A stretch of 64,000 nucleotides of DNA from Actinoplanes italicus (GCF_003001815.1 NZ_PVMZ01000008.1:124001-188000), one strand, 5' to 3'; shown: positions 44,488 to 53,628, counted from the first letter of the stretch. Translations and numbers: made by a program. Notes: generated by a model from the letters alone, not told the origin.

Positions 44488-46100
44488 TGCTGAACAACCC
44501 CGTCTCCCGCCGCAGCGTCCTCGTCGCCGGAGCAGCCGCCGCCACGGCCGCCGCCGTCGGTTTCCACACCCTCGCGGCCGACGCCGCCGTCACCGGCAAG
44601 GCAACCGTCAAGACCGGCAAGGCGGCGCCCGGCGGCGGCACGGCGAAGACCCTTGTGCTGTACGACACCACGGGCGACTACGGCTGGCTGGGCGAGGTCT
44701 ACGCCACCCAGACGGCGAACCTGGCCTCGCACTTCGGCTCCTGGACGGCCGCACCCGTGGCCGCGTACAAGTCCGGCGACCTGAAGAACCACACCGCGGT
44801 GATCTACCTGGGTTCGACCTACGACGAGCCGCTGCCGGCCGCGTTCCTGGCTGACGTCATGGCCACGACGCTTCCGGTGATCTGGGTGCGCGACAACATC
44901 TGGCAGCTGACCAAGGTGGACGGTTTCGCGGCGAAGTTCGGTTTCACCAGCGGCCTCTTCGACTTCGCCGACGTGGCCGAGGTGACCTACAAGGGCCGGG
45001 TGCTGGGCCGCAGCGCCGACAACAAGTCCGGCCTGATGAACCTGTCGATCAGCGACGCCGCCAAGGTCACCACGCTGGCCACCGCGAAGAAGGCCGACGG
45101 GACCCTGCCGTGGGCGGTCCGGTCCGGCAACCTCACCTACGTCAGCGAGATCCCGTTCTCGTACGTGACGCACGAGGACCGCTACCTGATCTTCGCGGAC
45201 CTGCTCTTCGACGCGCTGGCGCCGAAGACCGCCGAGCGGCACCGGGCACTGCTCCGGCTCGAGGACGTCGGCCCCGACGCCGACCCCGCGCAGCTGCGGG
45301 CGATCGCCGACTACCTGTGGTCGATGAAGGTGCCGTTCAGCATCGCGGCCTACCCGCGGTACCGCGACCCGAAGGGCGCCAAGAACGACGGCGTGGCCGA
45401 GGACTACACCCTGGCGAAGCGGCCCGAGGTGGTGGCCGCGCTCAAGTACATGCAGGCCAAGGGCGGCACGCTGCTCATGCACGGCTACACCCACCAGTAC
45501 GGCGCGGTGAACAACCCGTACGACGGCAGCAGCGGCAACGACTTCGAGTTCTACATGGCGCACGTCGACTCGGCCGACCGGGTGATCTACGACGGTCCGG
45601 TCAAGGAGGACTCGGCCGCCTGGGCCACCTCGCGGATGGTCGCGGCCGGCGCGGTCTTCGCGGCGACCGGACTGGGCGTGCCGAAGATCTTCGAGTTCCC
45701 GCACTACGCGGCAAGCCCGGCCGACTACCAGGCGGTGCAGGCGCTGTTCGGCAAGCGGTACGACCGTGGCCTCTACTTCCCGGGCGTGCTGACCGGCGGG
45801 AAGTACGACTACGCCCGCCAGTTCGGCCAGTTCTTCCCCTACACCGTCCGGGACGTGTACGGCTCGGTCGTGGTGCCGGAGAACATCGGTAACGTGGAGC
45901 CGGAGGCGTACAACACCCACCCGGTCCGCCTGCCCTCCCACCTGGTCGCCGACGCCGAGCGCAACCTCGTGGTCCGGGACGGTGTCGCCAGCTTCTTCTA
46001 CCACCCGTACCTCGGCACGGACTACCTCAAGGAGCTCGTTCCGGGCATCATCAAGGCCGGTTACACCTTCGTGAGCGCTGACACGATGCTCAACGGCTGA
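44487..46100 (+). CDS. Tat-exported polysaccharide-deacetylase-like protein (DUF2334)
   Basis: 537 residues, starting at ATG 44487 (shares a base with the wecB stop). Twin-arginine signal: SRRSVLVAGAAAATAAAVG. The mature part begins with a glutamine-amidotransferase-like region (VLYDTTGDYGWLGEVYATQTANLASHF) and continues with the DUF2334 deacetylase-like barrel: LLRLEDVGPDADPAQL (metal Asp-Asp region), IAAYPRY, and LLMHGYTHQYG (His-x-x-x-His). Probably remodels the cluster's glycan outside the cell. Coupled both upstream and downstream. Confidence 0.85.
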   Translation: MLNNPVSRRSVLVAGAAAATAAAVGFHTLAADAAVTGKATVKTGKAAPGGGTAKTLVLYDTTGDYGWLGEVYATQTANLASHFGSWTAAPVAAYKSGDLKNHTAVIYLGSTYDEPLPAAFLADVMATTLPVIWVRDNIWQLTKVDGFAAKFGFTSGLFDFADVAEVTYKGRVLGRSADNKSGLMNLSISDAAKVTTLATAKKADGTLPWAVRSGNLTYVSEIPFSYVTHEDRYLIFADLLFDALAPKTAERHRALLRLEDVGPDADPAQLRAIADYLWSMKVPFSIAAYPRYRDPKGAKNDGVAEDYTLAKRPEVVAALKYMQAKGGTLLMHGYTHQYGAVNNPYDGSSGNDFEFYMAHVDSADRVIYDGPVKEDSAAWATSRMVAAGAVFAATGLGVPKIFEFPHYAASPADYQAVQALFGKRYDRGLYFPGVLTGGKYDYARQFGQFFPYTVRDVYGSVVVPENIGNVEPEAYNTHPVRLPSHLVADAERNLVVRDGVASFFYHPYLGTDYLKELVPGIIKAGYTFVSADTMLNG

Positions 46101-46462
46101 TGGAGAACCTCATGGACGTGGTCGATCTCTGGGTCAAGTCTTGGACCAGTGACGACCTGCCCGGGGCGAGGAAGCTCCTCGCCCCGGACGTCGAGACGGA
46201 GTGGAACTTCGACGCTCCGGTCGACGACGAGGAACTCCTGCAGGTGCTGCACCGGATCGCCGCCTTCGCCGACCACGTCACGCTGGTCGCCCGAACCGAC
46301 GCGGTGGACGGTGCCGCTCTGATCTACGACCTGGCCGCGCCGTTCGGAACGGCGCGGCTGGTCGAGTTCCTCGGCGTCGACAATCAGAAGATCAACGAGA
46401 TACGGCATGTGTACGACGTGACCGCGATCGACAGGTACTTCCCGGATCTCTACACCAATTAG
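46100..46462 (+). CDS. NTF2/SnoaL-like small protein (120 aa)
   Basis: ATG 46100 overlaps the upstream stop (TGATG). MDVVDLWVKSWTSDDLPGARKLLAPDVETEWNF matches the SnoaL/NTF2 cone fold, with DD-rich loop. No signal. An enzyme, isomerase or binding role is possible; coupling to the deacetylase-like gene suggests a link to the polysaccharide cluster, but evidence is positional only. Confidence 0.75.
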   Translation: MENLMDVVDLWVKSWTSDDLPGARKLLAPDVETEWNFDAPVDDEELLQVLHRIAAFADHVTLVARTDAVDGAALIYDLAAPFGTARLVEFLGVDNQKINEIRHVYDVTAIDRYFPDLYTN

Positions 46463-46500
46463 GCCGGTAAGTGACCGCAAGCGTCGGTAGCGTGCGATCC

Positions 46501-46923
46501 ATGGCCTACGACTTCCAAGTCACCGTGGACTGCACGAACCCGCACGACCTCGCCGACTGGTGGGCGGAGACCCTCGGCTGGGACGTCGAGCCCCAGGATG
46601 AGGGGTTCATCAAGGAGATGGTCGCCAAGGGGTTCGCCACCGACGCCGAGACCACCCATCACCGCGGCAAGCTGGTGTGGCGGACCGGTGCGGCGATCCG
46701 GCACCCGGAGAACGACCGGCGGCTGCTCTTCCAGTTCGACGAGGCCGCCAAGACGGTCAAGAACCGCTGGCACGTCGACGTACGGGTGGGTGAGGACAAG
46801 CGGGACGCCGAGCGCGACAAACTGGTCGAACGCGGCGCGACCTTCCTCTGGGAGGCCAGCCAGGGCCCGCACAAGTGGTTCACGATGTCCGACCCCGAGG
46901 GCAACGAGTTCTGCGTCACCTGA
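46501..46923 (+). CDS. VOC-family protein (glyoxalase-like)
   Basis: 140 residues from ATG 46501, which lies 7 bases after TAGCGT (leaderless). DFQVTVDCTNPHDLADWWAETLGW, HVDVRVGEDKRDAERDKLVERGAT and FTMSDPEGNEFCV match the VOC fold with metal ligands His and Glu. Substrate unknown. Its stop overlaps the convergent hydrolase gene by eight bases. Confidence 0.88.
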   Translation: MAYDFQVTVDCTNPHDLADWWAETLGWDVEPQDEGFIKEMVAKGFATDAETTHHRGKLVWRTGAAIRHPENDRRLLFQFDEAAKTVKNRWHVDVRVGEDKRDAERDKLVERGATFLWEASQGPHKWFTMSDPEGNEFCVT

Positions 46924-47671
46924 CCGGCAGCGCACGCTCCAGCAGGGCGAACAGCACCTGCCAGTGCCGCTGTTCGGCGGCCTGGTCGTACATCGAGGTG
47001 TCGCTCATCGTGAAACCGTGCGGCGCGCCCTCGTAGAGCTCGGAGGTGTACTCCACCCCGGTCTCGGCGAGGGCCAGCTCCAGGGTCTTGATCTGGTCCG
47101 GCGTCATCGAACCGTCGTCGTCGGCATGTCCGAAGTAGACCTCTGCCGTCAGCGCGGCGACACCCAGATGCGGACTATCCGCGGCATCGGTGACCACCCC
47201 GCCCGCGTGAAAGCTCGCGAGCGCGGCGAACCGAAGCGGGTGCGCCTGTGCCGCGAGCAGCGCGTTCCGCCCGCCCATGCAGTAGCCGACGATCCCGGCC
47301 GGCCCGTCCGCCACCTCCGGCCGCCCGTCCAGGAAGTCGAGGTAGGCGGCCGCGTCCGCGCCGATCCGCGCCGGAGTCAGTTCCCGGATCATCGGGGCGA
47401 TCCGGCCGAACGCGGCACCCCGCTTGTCGCCGTCGAGCAGTTCGTCCGGGGTGATCAGCGGCCCGCGGGCGCTGCGGTAGAACAGATTCGGGACGAGGAC
47501 GGCATGACCCCGCTCAGCGATCCGCCCGGCCATTTCGACGATCCGCGGCCGCAGGCCGAACGCATCCATGAACATCAGCACCGCCGGGTACGGGCCATCG
47601 CCGTCCGGCGTGACGAGACAAGCCTCCGCGACGCCGTCCGCAGCGGGCACCTCTGTCTCGATCCGCGGCAT
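46916..47671 (-). CDS. dienelactone hydrolase family protein
   Basis: 251 residues from ATG 47671 (GGGAGG 8 bases upstream). GYCMGGRNA holds the nucleophile Cys (or serves as elbow), GHADDDGSM the Asp, and GAPHGF the His of the triad. Probably hydrolyses a lactone or ester. Divergent from the TetR gene across an 89-base gap, so that regulator is likely to control it. Confidence 0.9.
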   Translation of the reverse strand: MPRIETEVPAADGVAEACLVTPDGDGPYPAVLMFMDAFGLRPRIVEMAGRIAERGHAVLVPNLFYRSARGPLITPDELLDGDKRGAAFGRIAPMIRELTPARIGADAAAYLDFLDGRPEVADGPAGIVGYCMGGRNALLAAQAHPLRFAALASFHAGGVVTDAADSPHLGVAALTAEVYFGHADDDGSMTPDQIKTLELALAETGVEYTSELYEGAPHGFTMSDTSMYDQAAEQRHWQVLFALLERALPVR

Positions 47672-47747
47672 TCCCGCACCTCCCGCGCCATTCCCGATGA
47701 TCATGCGGACCGTAACATTCGATCTCCGTCTTTTCCGCGGAACGTCG

Positions 47748-47753
47748 TATCCT
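47748..47753 (+). promoter_or_regulatory. TetR gene -10 box, leaderless
   Basis: TATCCT ends 7 bases before the ATG at 47761. Confidence 0.45.
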
Positions 47754-47760
47754 GTGGCGC

Positions 47761-48318
47761 ATGGCCACCCGGCTGCGCGCGGACGCACGCCGCAATCGAG
47801 CGGCCCTGCTCGCCGCCGCCCGCGAGGTCTTCGCCGAGCAGGGCCTCGATGCCTCGCTGGACGAGATCGCCCGGCGGGCCGGAGTCGGCAACGCCACCCT
47901 CTACCGCCGCTTCCCGAGCCGCCGGCACCTGATCGCCGAGGTCTTCGCGAGCCACATGACCGCCGCGGTCCAATTGGCCGAGCAGGCGCTGGACCATCCG
48001 GACCCGTGGGCGGCGTTCGTCGGTTACCTGACCCGGGTCTGTGAGCTGCAGGCCACCGACCGCGGCCTGGCCCAGCTGCTGGTGACCACCGCCTTCGACG
48101 ACGACGAACGGCTCGCCGACCTGCGGGCCACCGCCCAGCAGAGGGCCGCCGACGTGTTCATCCGGGCCCAGCGCTCCGGCCGCCTGCGAGCCGACTTCAC
48201 CGGCCGCGACTTCGCGTTGCTGATGATGGCGAACGCGGGTGTGGCCCAGCACTCCGCAGACCCCCACGCCTGGCGGCGCCAGCTGACCCTGGTCATAGGC
48301 GGCCTCGGCGCCCGCTAG
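47761..48318 (+). CDS. TetR-family transcriptional regulator
   Basis: 185 residues. N-terminal HTH: RRNRAALLAAAREVFAEQG, ASLDEIARRAGVGNATLYRRFPSRRHLIAEVF. The C-terminal ligand domain is of unknown specificity. Divergent from the dienelactone hydrolase gene, its most likely target. Its stop overlaps the convergent TetR gene as CTAG. Confidence 0.94.
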   Translation: MATRLRADARRNRAALLAAAREVFAEQGLDASLDEIARRAGVGNATLYRRFPSRRHLIAEVFASHMTAAVQLAEQALDHPDPWAAFVGYLTRVCELQATDRGLAQLLVTTAFDDDERLADLRATAQQRAADVFIRAQRSGRLRADFTGRDFALLMMANAGVAQHSADPHAWRRQLTLVIGGLGAR

Positions 48319-48905
48319 GTGAATCCGCGGCCCGTCTCGGCCAGCGACTCGCGGGCCAGTTCCCAGTAACTGATCTCGGCCGGATGCTCCAGCCACACGT
48401 TCAACGAGACCCTCAGCACGGCCATGAACGTCGCGGCCACGAGCTTCGCCCGTACACCCAATGGATCTTGACCTTGAAGTCGTGCCGCGACCTCGGCGGC
48501 CAGCTCGCTCTCCATGGTGGCGAAGGTCTGGACCTGGGCCGCGGCGAGCGACGGATGACGGCGCACCAGCCGCCCCCGGGCCACCCACTCCGGGTCGAGA
48601 TCTCCCAGGCCGGCGTAGTGCTCCTCGGCCGCCGCGGTGAGCGCCGCCCACGGCGACTCGCTCGCCGGGCGTGCCCGGACCAGGTCGGCGAGCGCCCGCA
48701 TCCGGCGGAGGTCGCCGTGGAAGAGCGCCTCCTCCTTGTTCGCGAAGTAGTTGGAGAAGGTGCGCCGGGAGACGCCGGCCTCGTCGGCGATGGCGTCGAC
48801 GGTGATCCGGTCGGGTCCGTGTTCCAGGGCGAGGCGCAGCGCCGCCTCGTGCAGAGCCTGCCGGGTGGCCGCCTTCTTGCGCTCGCGAAGGCCCACCGCT
48901 GTCAT
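48315..48905 (-). CDS. TetR-family transcriptional regulator
   Basis: 196 residues from ATG 48905; TAGGCT (48913-48918) precedes it by 7 bases (leaderless). HTH: LRERKKAATRQALHEAALRLALEHG, ITVDAIADEAGVSRRTFSNYFANKEEALF. The C-terminal domain resembles the MftR-like class (SLNVWLEHPAEISYWELARESLAE). Divergent from the marR-MFS operon; may regulate it or itself. Confidence 0.94.
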   Translation of the reverse strand: MTAVGLRERKKAATRQALHEAALRLALEHGPDRITVDAIADEAGVSRRTFSNYFANKEEALFHGDLRRMRALADLVRARPASESPWAALTAAAEEHYAGLGDLDPEWVARGRLVRRHPSLAAAQVQTFATMESELAAEVAARLQGQDPLGVRAKLVAATFMAVLRVSLNVWLEHPAEISYWELARESLAETGRGFT

Positions 48906-48949
48906 GGGCCTGAGCCTACCGGCATGTGATTCAGTTCCCAATGAGCAAA

Positions 48950-48959
48950 GTTGCGCAAC
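48950..48959. promoter_or_regulatory. palindromic candidate operator GTTGCGCAAC
   Basis: Perfect 10-bp palindrome in the TetR/MarR divergent region, about 50 bases before the marR start, next to a TTGCGC -35-like box. Candidate site for MarR or TetR; not tested. Confidence 0.35.
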
Positions 48960-49011
48960 AGGCAAGTTTGGGAAGATAGTTGTATGCAGCAAGCATCACC
49001 GGGAGGCAAGC

Positions 49012-49440
49012 ATGATCGAGCCGCGCGGGTTGATGGAGGCGTTCCACGACCTCCTCAAAGCCGTCCGCCTGCTCAAGCAGCGACAACCCACGATCGCGCC
49101 GCTCGGGATGCTGGCCGCGATCCGCCGCCACGAGCCGGCCGGCAGCTGCCACATGAAGGAGCTCGCCGCCGAGCACGCCCTCGACCCGTCGACCGTCAGC
49201 CGCGCGGTCGCCGCCCTGGTCCGCGACGGCCTGGTGGCCCGCATCGCGGATCCGGCCGACGGGCGCGCCAGCACGCTGCGGCTCACCGATCGCGGCACCA
49301 CCGTCCTCGACGAGGTGCGTGGCCGCTACGAGGAGCGGATCACCGCGGCGCTGCACGACTGGACGCCCGAGGAGATCGCCACGCTGACCGCGTCGCTACG
49401 CCGATTCGCCGACGACCTGATCCTGGAGACCGCCCGATGA
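49012..49440 (+). CDS. MarR-family transcriptional regulator
   Basis: 142 residues from ATG 49012 (GGGAGG 6 bases upstream). Winged helix: SCHMKELAAEHALDPSTVSRAVAALVRDGLVARIADPADGRASTLRLTDRG. The stop overlaps the exporter start (ATGA), so it is probably the local regulator of that exporter. Confidence 0.94.
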   Translation: MIEPRGLMEAFHDLLKAVRLLKQRQPTIAPLGMLAAIRRHEPAGSCHMKELAAEHALDPSTVSRAVAALVRDGLVARIADPADGRASTLRLTDRGTTVLDEVRGRYEERITAALHDWTPEEIATLTASLRRFADDLILETAR

Positions 49441-50993
49441 GCTCTACGACCCTTGATCGGGCGGAACAGCGCCCGATGACCCACCGCGAGATCATGGAGG
49501 CCCTCTCCGGCCTTCTGCTCGTGCTCTTCGTCGCGATGGCCAGCTCGACCATCGTCTCGACCGCCCTGCCGAGCATCATCGGCGACCTCGAAGGCAGCCA
49601 GACGCAGTACACCTGGGTGGTCACCGCGACTCTGCTGACCGCCACCGCGTCCACCCCGATCTGGGGCAAGCTCTCCGATCTCTACAGCAAGAAGCTCCTG
49701 GTCCAGATCTCGATCGTGGTCTTCATCCTGGGCTCGCTGATCGCCGGCTTCACGCAGAACACCGAGCAGCTCATCGCGGCCCGCGCCTTCCAGGGCCTCG
49801 GCATGGGCGGCGTCCAGGCGCTGGTCCAGGTCGCGATCGCCGCGATGATCCCGCCCCGCGAGCGCGGCCGCTACAACGGCTACCTCGGTGGCGTCATGGC
49901 CCTGGCCACGGTCGGCGGCCCGCTGCTCGGCGGGGTGATCGTCGACACCGATGCGCTCGGCTGGCGCTGGTGCTTCTTCATCGGCGCGCCGGTCGCCGTG
50001 ATCGCCCTGATCGTGCTGCAGAAGACCCTGCACCTGCCCGTCCTGCGCCGGGACGACGTCAAGGTCGACTACCTCGGCGCCACCCTGATCGCCGCCGGTG
50101 TCAGCGTCATCCTGATCTGGGTGTCGTTCGTGGACGACGCGTTCGGCTGGTTCTCCTGGCAGAGCGGCGCCATGGTCGGCGGCGGAGTACTGCTTCTGGG
50201 CCTCGCCGTATGGGTCGAGTCCCGGGTCGCCGAGCCGATCGTGCCGCTGCCCATCGTGCGGCAGCGCACCACGGCGCTGGCCATCATCGGCAGCCTCGCG
50301 GTCGGCATGGCGATGTTCGGCGGCTCCGTCTTCCTCGGGCAGTACTTCCAGATCGGGCGCGGTTACAGCCCGACCGAGGCGGGCCTGCTGATGATCCCGA
50401 TGATGTTCGGCATCCTGGTCTCGTCGACCGTCGCGGGCCGGGCGATCACCAGGAGCGGCCGGATCAAGCCGTACGTGGTGGCCGGCACGATCATCCTGGT
50501 CATCGGGTTCGCCGGGCTCTCCGTCCTCGATCACGACACCTCCCTCTGGTACATCGGCACCGTGATGGCCGCGGTCGGCGTCGGCGTCGGCATGTCCATG
50601 CAGAACCTGGTCCTCGTCGTACAGAACACCGTGGCCCTCAAGGACATCGGCGCGGCCAGCTCGACGATCGCCTTCTTCCGGTCGCTCGGCGGCACGATCG
50701 GCGTCTCCGTGCTCGGCGCGGTGCTCGCCCGCCGGGTCTCGGACTCGATCACCGAGCAGCTCACCGCCATGGGCGTTCCGGCCGGCAGTTCCGCGAGCGG
50801 CACCGGCAGCCTCGACCTGGGTGCCCTTCCCGATCAAATTCAACATGTCGTACGGGCTGCGTACGGCGACGCCACCGGGCACATCTTCCTGATCTCGGCC
50901 GGTGTGGCGGTGATCGGTGTGATCGCCGCGATCGCGCTGAAGCCGACGAAGCTGCGCTCGACCGTCGACCTCGCCCCGGAGCGACAGCCCTAG
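49437..50993 (+). CDS. MFS drug transporter, DHA2 (14-helix) type
   Basis: 518 residues. Motif A-like GKLSDLYSKKLL, motif C-like LGGVMALATVGGPLLGG, and many hydrophobic helices. Similar to EmrB/QacA proton-driven multidrug exporters. Co-transcribed with the upstream MarR repressor, the classic inducible efflux arrangement. Confidence 0.93.
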   Translation: MSSTTLDRAEQRPMTHREIMEALSGLLLVLFVAMASSTIVSTALPSIIGDLEGSQTQYTWVVTATLLTATASTPIWGKLSDLYSKKLLVQISIVVFILGSLIAGFTQNTEQLIAARAFQGLGMGGVQALVQVAIAAMIPPRERGRYNGYLGGVMALATVGGPLLGGVIVDTDALGWRWCFFIGAPVAVIALIVLQKTLHLPVLRRDDVKVDYLGATLIAAGVSVILIWVSFVDDAFGWFSWQSGAMVGGGVLLLGLAVWVESRVAEPIVPLPIVRQRTTALAIIGSLAVGMAMFGGSVFLGQYFQIGRGYSPTEAGLLMIPMMFGILVSSTVAGRAITRSGRIKPYVVAGTIILVIGFAGLSVLDHDTSLWYIGTVMAAVGVGVGMSMQNLVLVVQNTVALKDIGAASSTIAFFRSLGGTIGVSVLGAVLARRVSDSITEQLTAMGVPAGSSASGTGSLDLGALPDQIQHVVRAAYGDATGHIFLISAGVAVIGVIAAIALKPTKLRSTVDLAPERQP

Positions 50994-51145
50994 TTCCTTT
51001 GTGTCTCGCAGATCACGCCGTACTCCCTGGGGTCATCTCTTCACACAGAGCTAGCCTCGGGGAGCCGGTGCTTTCCCTCAACCACCGCGATTCCGCGCCG
51101 ATTCACGCCGTGGGAGCAGGCCGGCCGAGACGGAGGGGGGATCCG

Positions 51146-52720
51146 GTGACCGACACGATCAGCGCCGAGGCGCTGTCGGCCGAGCTCCTCGAGATCGAGG
51201 ACGAACGCTCCTGGGACGCTCAGGCCGAGCTGGCCCGGGCCCTCCGCATCGAGGAGGACGCCCGGGCTCTCGGCGATCCGCTGCTGGTCGTCCGGGCGCG
51301 GCTGTGCCAGGCCAACATGCGGCTGCGCTCGGGCGACATCGCCGGCGCCGTCGAGCAGATGTGGCAGGTCCACGAGTGGGCGGTCGCCAACGACGCCCGT
51401 GTCCTGATGGCCCGCACCCATCTCATCTGGGCCGCCATCCACCAGCACCTGGGCGACACCGAGCAGGCCCTGGAGCACGCGCTGCTCTCGGTCGAGCTGC
51501 TCGACGACGAGTCGACCACCCACATGCACATCTGGCACCGCACCAAGCTGGCCGACGCGCTCTGGTCGGCCGGCTCGATGGAGGCGGCCCGCATCCGTTA
51601 CGCACAGGCCGAGGAGCTGGCCGTGCTGACCGGGTCGCCGGTGCTGCTCTGCCTGCTCAACAACCACGCCTACGCCGAGTACGACACCGGCAACCAGCAG
51701 CGCGCCGAGGAGGTGGCCGACCGGCTCCAGCGGCTCGCCACCGAGCGCGGCCTGACACTCGAGCCCGCCTTCCTCGACACGGTCGGCGCCATCCAGGTCG
51801 GCAACGGGCGCTACGCCGAGGCCGAGGCGACCATGCGGCTCTGCATCGAGCAGCACGGGGAGGGGCGCCACGAGGACGCCGACGCCCTCCCTGAATACCT
51901 GCTGACACTCGCCGGGGCGCAGCGCGGCCTCGGGGCGTACGACCGGGCCCAGCAGAGCCTCGACTCGTGCCGCGGCCTCTGCGTCGAACGCGATCTGGTG
52001 GACGTGCTGGTCAGGGTGCATCAGGAGCAGGCCGAGCTGCATGCCGCCCGCGGCGAGTTCGCCGAGGCGTTCGCGGTGCACAAGGTGTTCTTCGCGGCCC
52101 ATCAGAACATGCATTCGCTGCAGCGTGAGGCCCGCACCCGGACCAGGCAGGCCATGTTCGAGACCGTCGAGGCCCGGCAGGAGGCCGAGCACTTCCGCGA
52201 GCAGGCCCGCCGTGACCCGCTGACCGGTCTGCACAACCGCCGGCACCTCGACGAGTCGCTGCCCGTCCTGATCGCGTCGGATCCGGCGCTGACCATCGCG
52301 CTCGTCGACCTCGACCACTTCAAGCAGATCAACGACAGCCTCTCGCACAACGTCGGCGACGAGGTGCTCATCGAGGTGGCAGGCATCCTGTCCGACGGGG
52401 TCGCCGCCGGCTGCCCGTCGGGCTATGTCGCCCGGCTGGGCGGCGAGGAGTTCCTCATCGTGCTGCCCGGCACGTCCATGCGACGGGCCGTCCCTCTGCT
52501 GAATCGCATCCGCCGGACTGTCCGCGATCACGATTGGCACCGAATGACCGGCGATCTGCCGGTCACTGTGAGTATCGGTGCGGTCTCCAGCGCTGACGTC
52601 CCGGCACCGACACAGCCGAGCCTTCTGTCCACTGCGGACAGTCGGCTGTACGCTGCCAAGCACGCCGGACGTGATCGCGTCGTCTCGACGGCCGCCCGTG
52701 GGTACGCCTCCGCCGCCTGA
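51146..52720 (+). CDS. soluble TPR-GGDEF diguanylate cyclase
   Basis: 524 residues from GTG 51146 (GGAGGGGGG just upstream). N-terminal 330 residues are TPR-like paired helices without signal or membrane helices; a short coiled linker (ARQEAEHFREQARRDPLTGLHNRRHL) leads to a GGDEF domain with the intact active site RLGGEEFLIV and the metal Asp in LVDLDHFKQIND. The RxxD inhibitory site is absent before GGEEF. Synthesises c-di-GMP. In streptomycetes c-di-GMP controls development through BldD; the same role here is an inference. Confidence 0.92.
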   Translation: MTDTISAEALSAELLEIEDERSWDAQAELARALRIEEDARALGDPLLVVRARLCQANMRLRSGDIAGAVEQMWQVHEWAVANDARVLMARTHLIWAAIHQHLGDTEQALEHALLSVELLDDESTTHMHIWHRTKLADALWSAGSMEAARIRYAQAEELAVLTGSPVLLCLLNNHAYAEYDTGNQQRAEEVADRLQRLATERGLTLEPAFLDTVGAIQVGNGRYAEAEATMRLCIEQHGEGRHEDADALPEYLLTLAGAQRGLGAYDRAQQSLDSCRGLCVERDLVDVLVRVHQEQAELHAARGEFAEAFAVHKVFFAAHQNMHSLQREARTRTRQAMFETVEARQEAEHFREQARRDPLTGLHNRRHLDESLPVLIASDPALTIALVDLDHFKQINDSLSHNVGDEVLIEVAGILSDGVAAGCPSGYVARLGGEEFLIVLPGTSMRRAVPLLNRIRRTVRDHDWHRMTGDLPVTVSIGAVSSADVPAPTQPSLLSTADSRLYAAKHAGRDRVVSTAARGYASAA

Positions 52721-52806
52721 AAACCGGAATCCGGGGGTTAAGTCGGTCGATCGTTGGGGTTACGCTGGTCAGCGGTCGTAACGCGTTGTGTCGCAAGGAG
52801 GCGGTC

Positions 52807-53628
52807 GTGGCAGAGGGCAGTCCCGCACCCACCGAGGTCGCACCGCCCGGTGTCAACATCAACGTCCCGCACTCCGCACGCATCTACGACTACTGGCTCG
52901 GCGGCAAGGACAACTTCGCCGTCGACCGGGCCGTCGGCGAGGCCATGATCCAGGCCATCCCCGGCATGCGCTACATGGCCGGCGAGAATCGGAAGTTCGT
53001 CCACCGGGCGGCCCGTGACCTGGTCCTCAAGGAGGGCATCCGCCAGTTCCTGGACATCGGCACCGGCATCCCGACCCGGCCCAACCTGCACGAGATCGCC
53101 CAGCAGCACGAGGCGACAGCGCGGGTGGTCTATGTGGACAACGACCCGATCGTCCTCGTGCACGCCCGTGCCCTGATGATCAGCAAGCCCGAGGGACGCA
53201 GCGAGTACATCGCCGCCGACATCCGCAACCCGAAGTCCATCCTCGAGGATGCCGCACTGAAGGACACGCTCGATCTGAAGGAGCCGGTCGGGCTCACCCT
53301 GATCGCGATCCTCATGCTCCTGGCCGACGCGGACGACCCGTGGAGCAAAGTCGCGGAGCTTCGTGACGCCCTGCCATCCGGCAGCTGCCTGGCGATCACC
53401 CACCCGACCGCCGACTTCAACCCCGCCGAGGTGGACGCCGCGGTGGCCGCGGCCACCGGCGCCGGCATGACGCTGGTCGCCCGCAGCCGGGAGGCGGTCT
53501 CACGCTTCTTCGGTGACTGGGAGCTGCTGGAGCCGGGCCTCGCGCCGGTCTCGGCGTGGCGGCCGGACGCCCCGGTCGAGAACCCGGAGGCTGCCTACTA
53601 CTGGGCTGGAGTCGCCCGCAAGCCCTGA
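52807..53628 (+). CDS. SAM-dependent methyltransferase (DUF574-like)
   Basis: 273 residues from GTG 52807 with AGGAGG upstream. Hallmarks NVPHSARIYDYWLGGKDNFAVDR, QFLDIGTGIPTRPN (SAM loop), VVYVDNDPIVLVHARAL and THPTADFNP. A large actinobacterial family, often next to Scr1/DUF397 genes, as here about 4 kb away. Target unknown. The tandem-repeat array begins 48 bases after its stop. Confidence 0.92.
   Translation: MAEGSPAPTEVAPPGVNINVPHSARIYDYWLGGKDNFAVDRAVGEAMIQAIPGMRYMAGENRKFVHRAARDLVLKEGIRQFLDIGTGIPTRPNLHEIAQQHEATARVVYVDNDPIVLVHARALMISKPEGRSEYIAADIRNPKSILEDAALKDTLDLKEPVGLTLIAILMLLADADDPWSKVAELRDALPSGSCLAITHPTADFNPAEVDAAVAAATGAGMTLVARSREAVSRFFGDWELLEPGLAPVSAWRPDAPVENPEAAYYWAGVARKP

Noticed and set aside
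49970-51145. N-terminal extension of the GGDEF protein into the MFS gene
   Set aside because: It overlaps the MFS coding region in another frame; a strong GGAGGGGGG site sits before GTG 51146.
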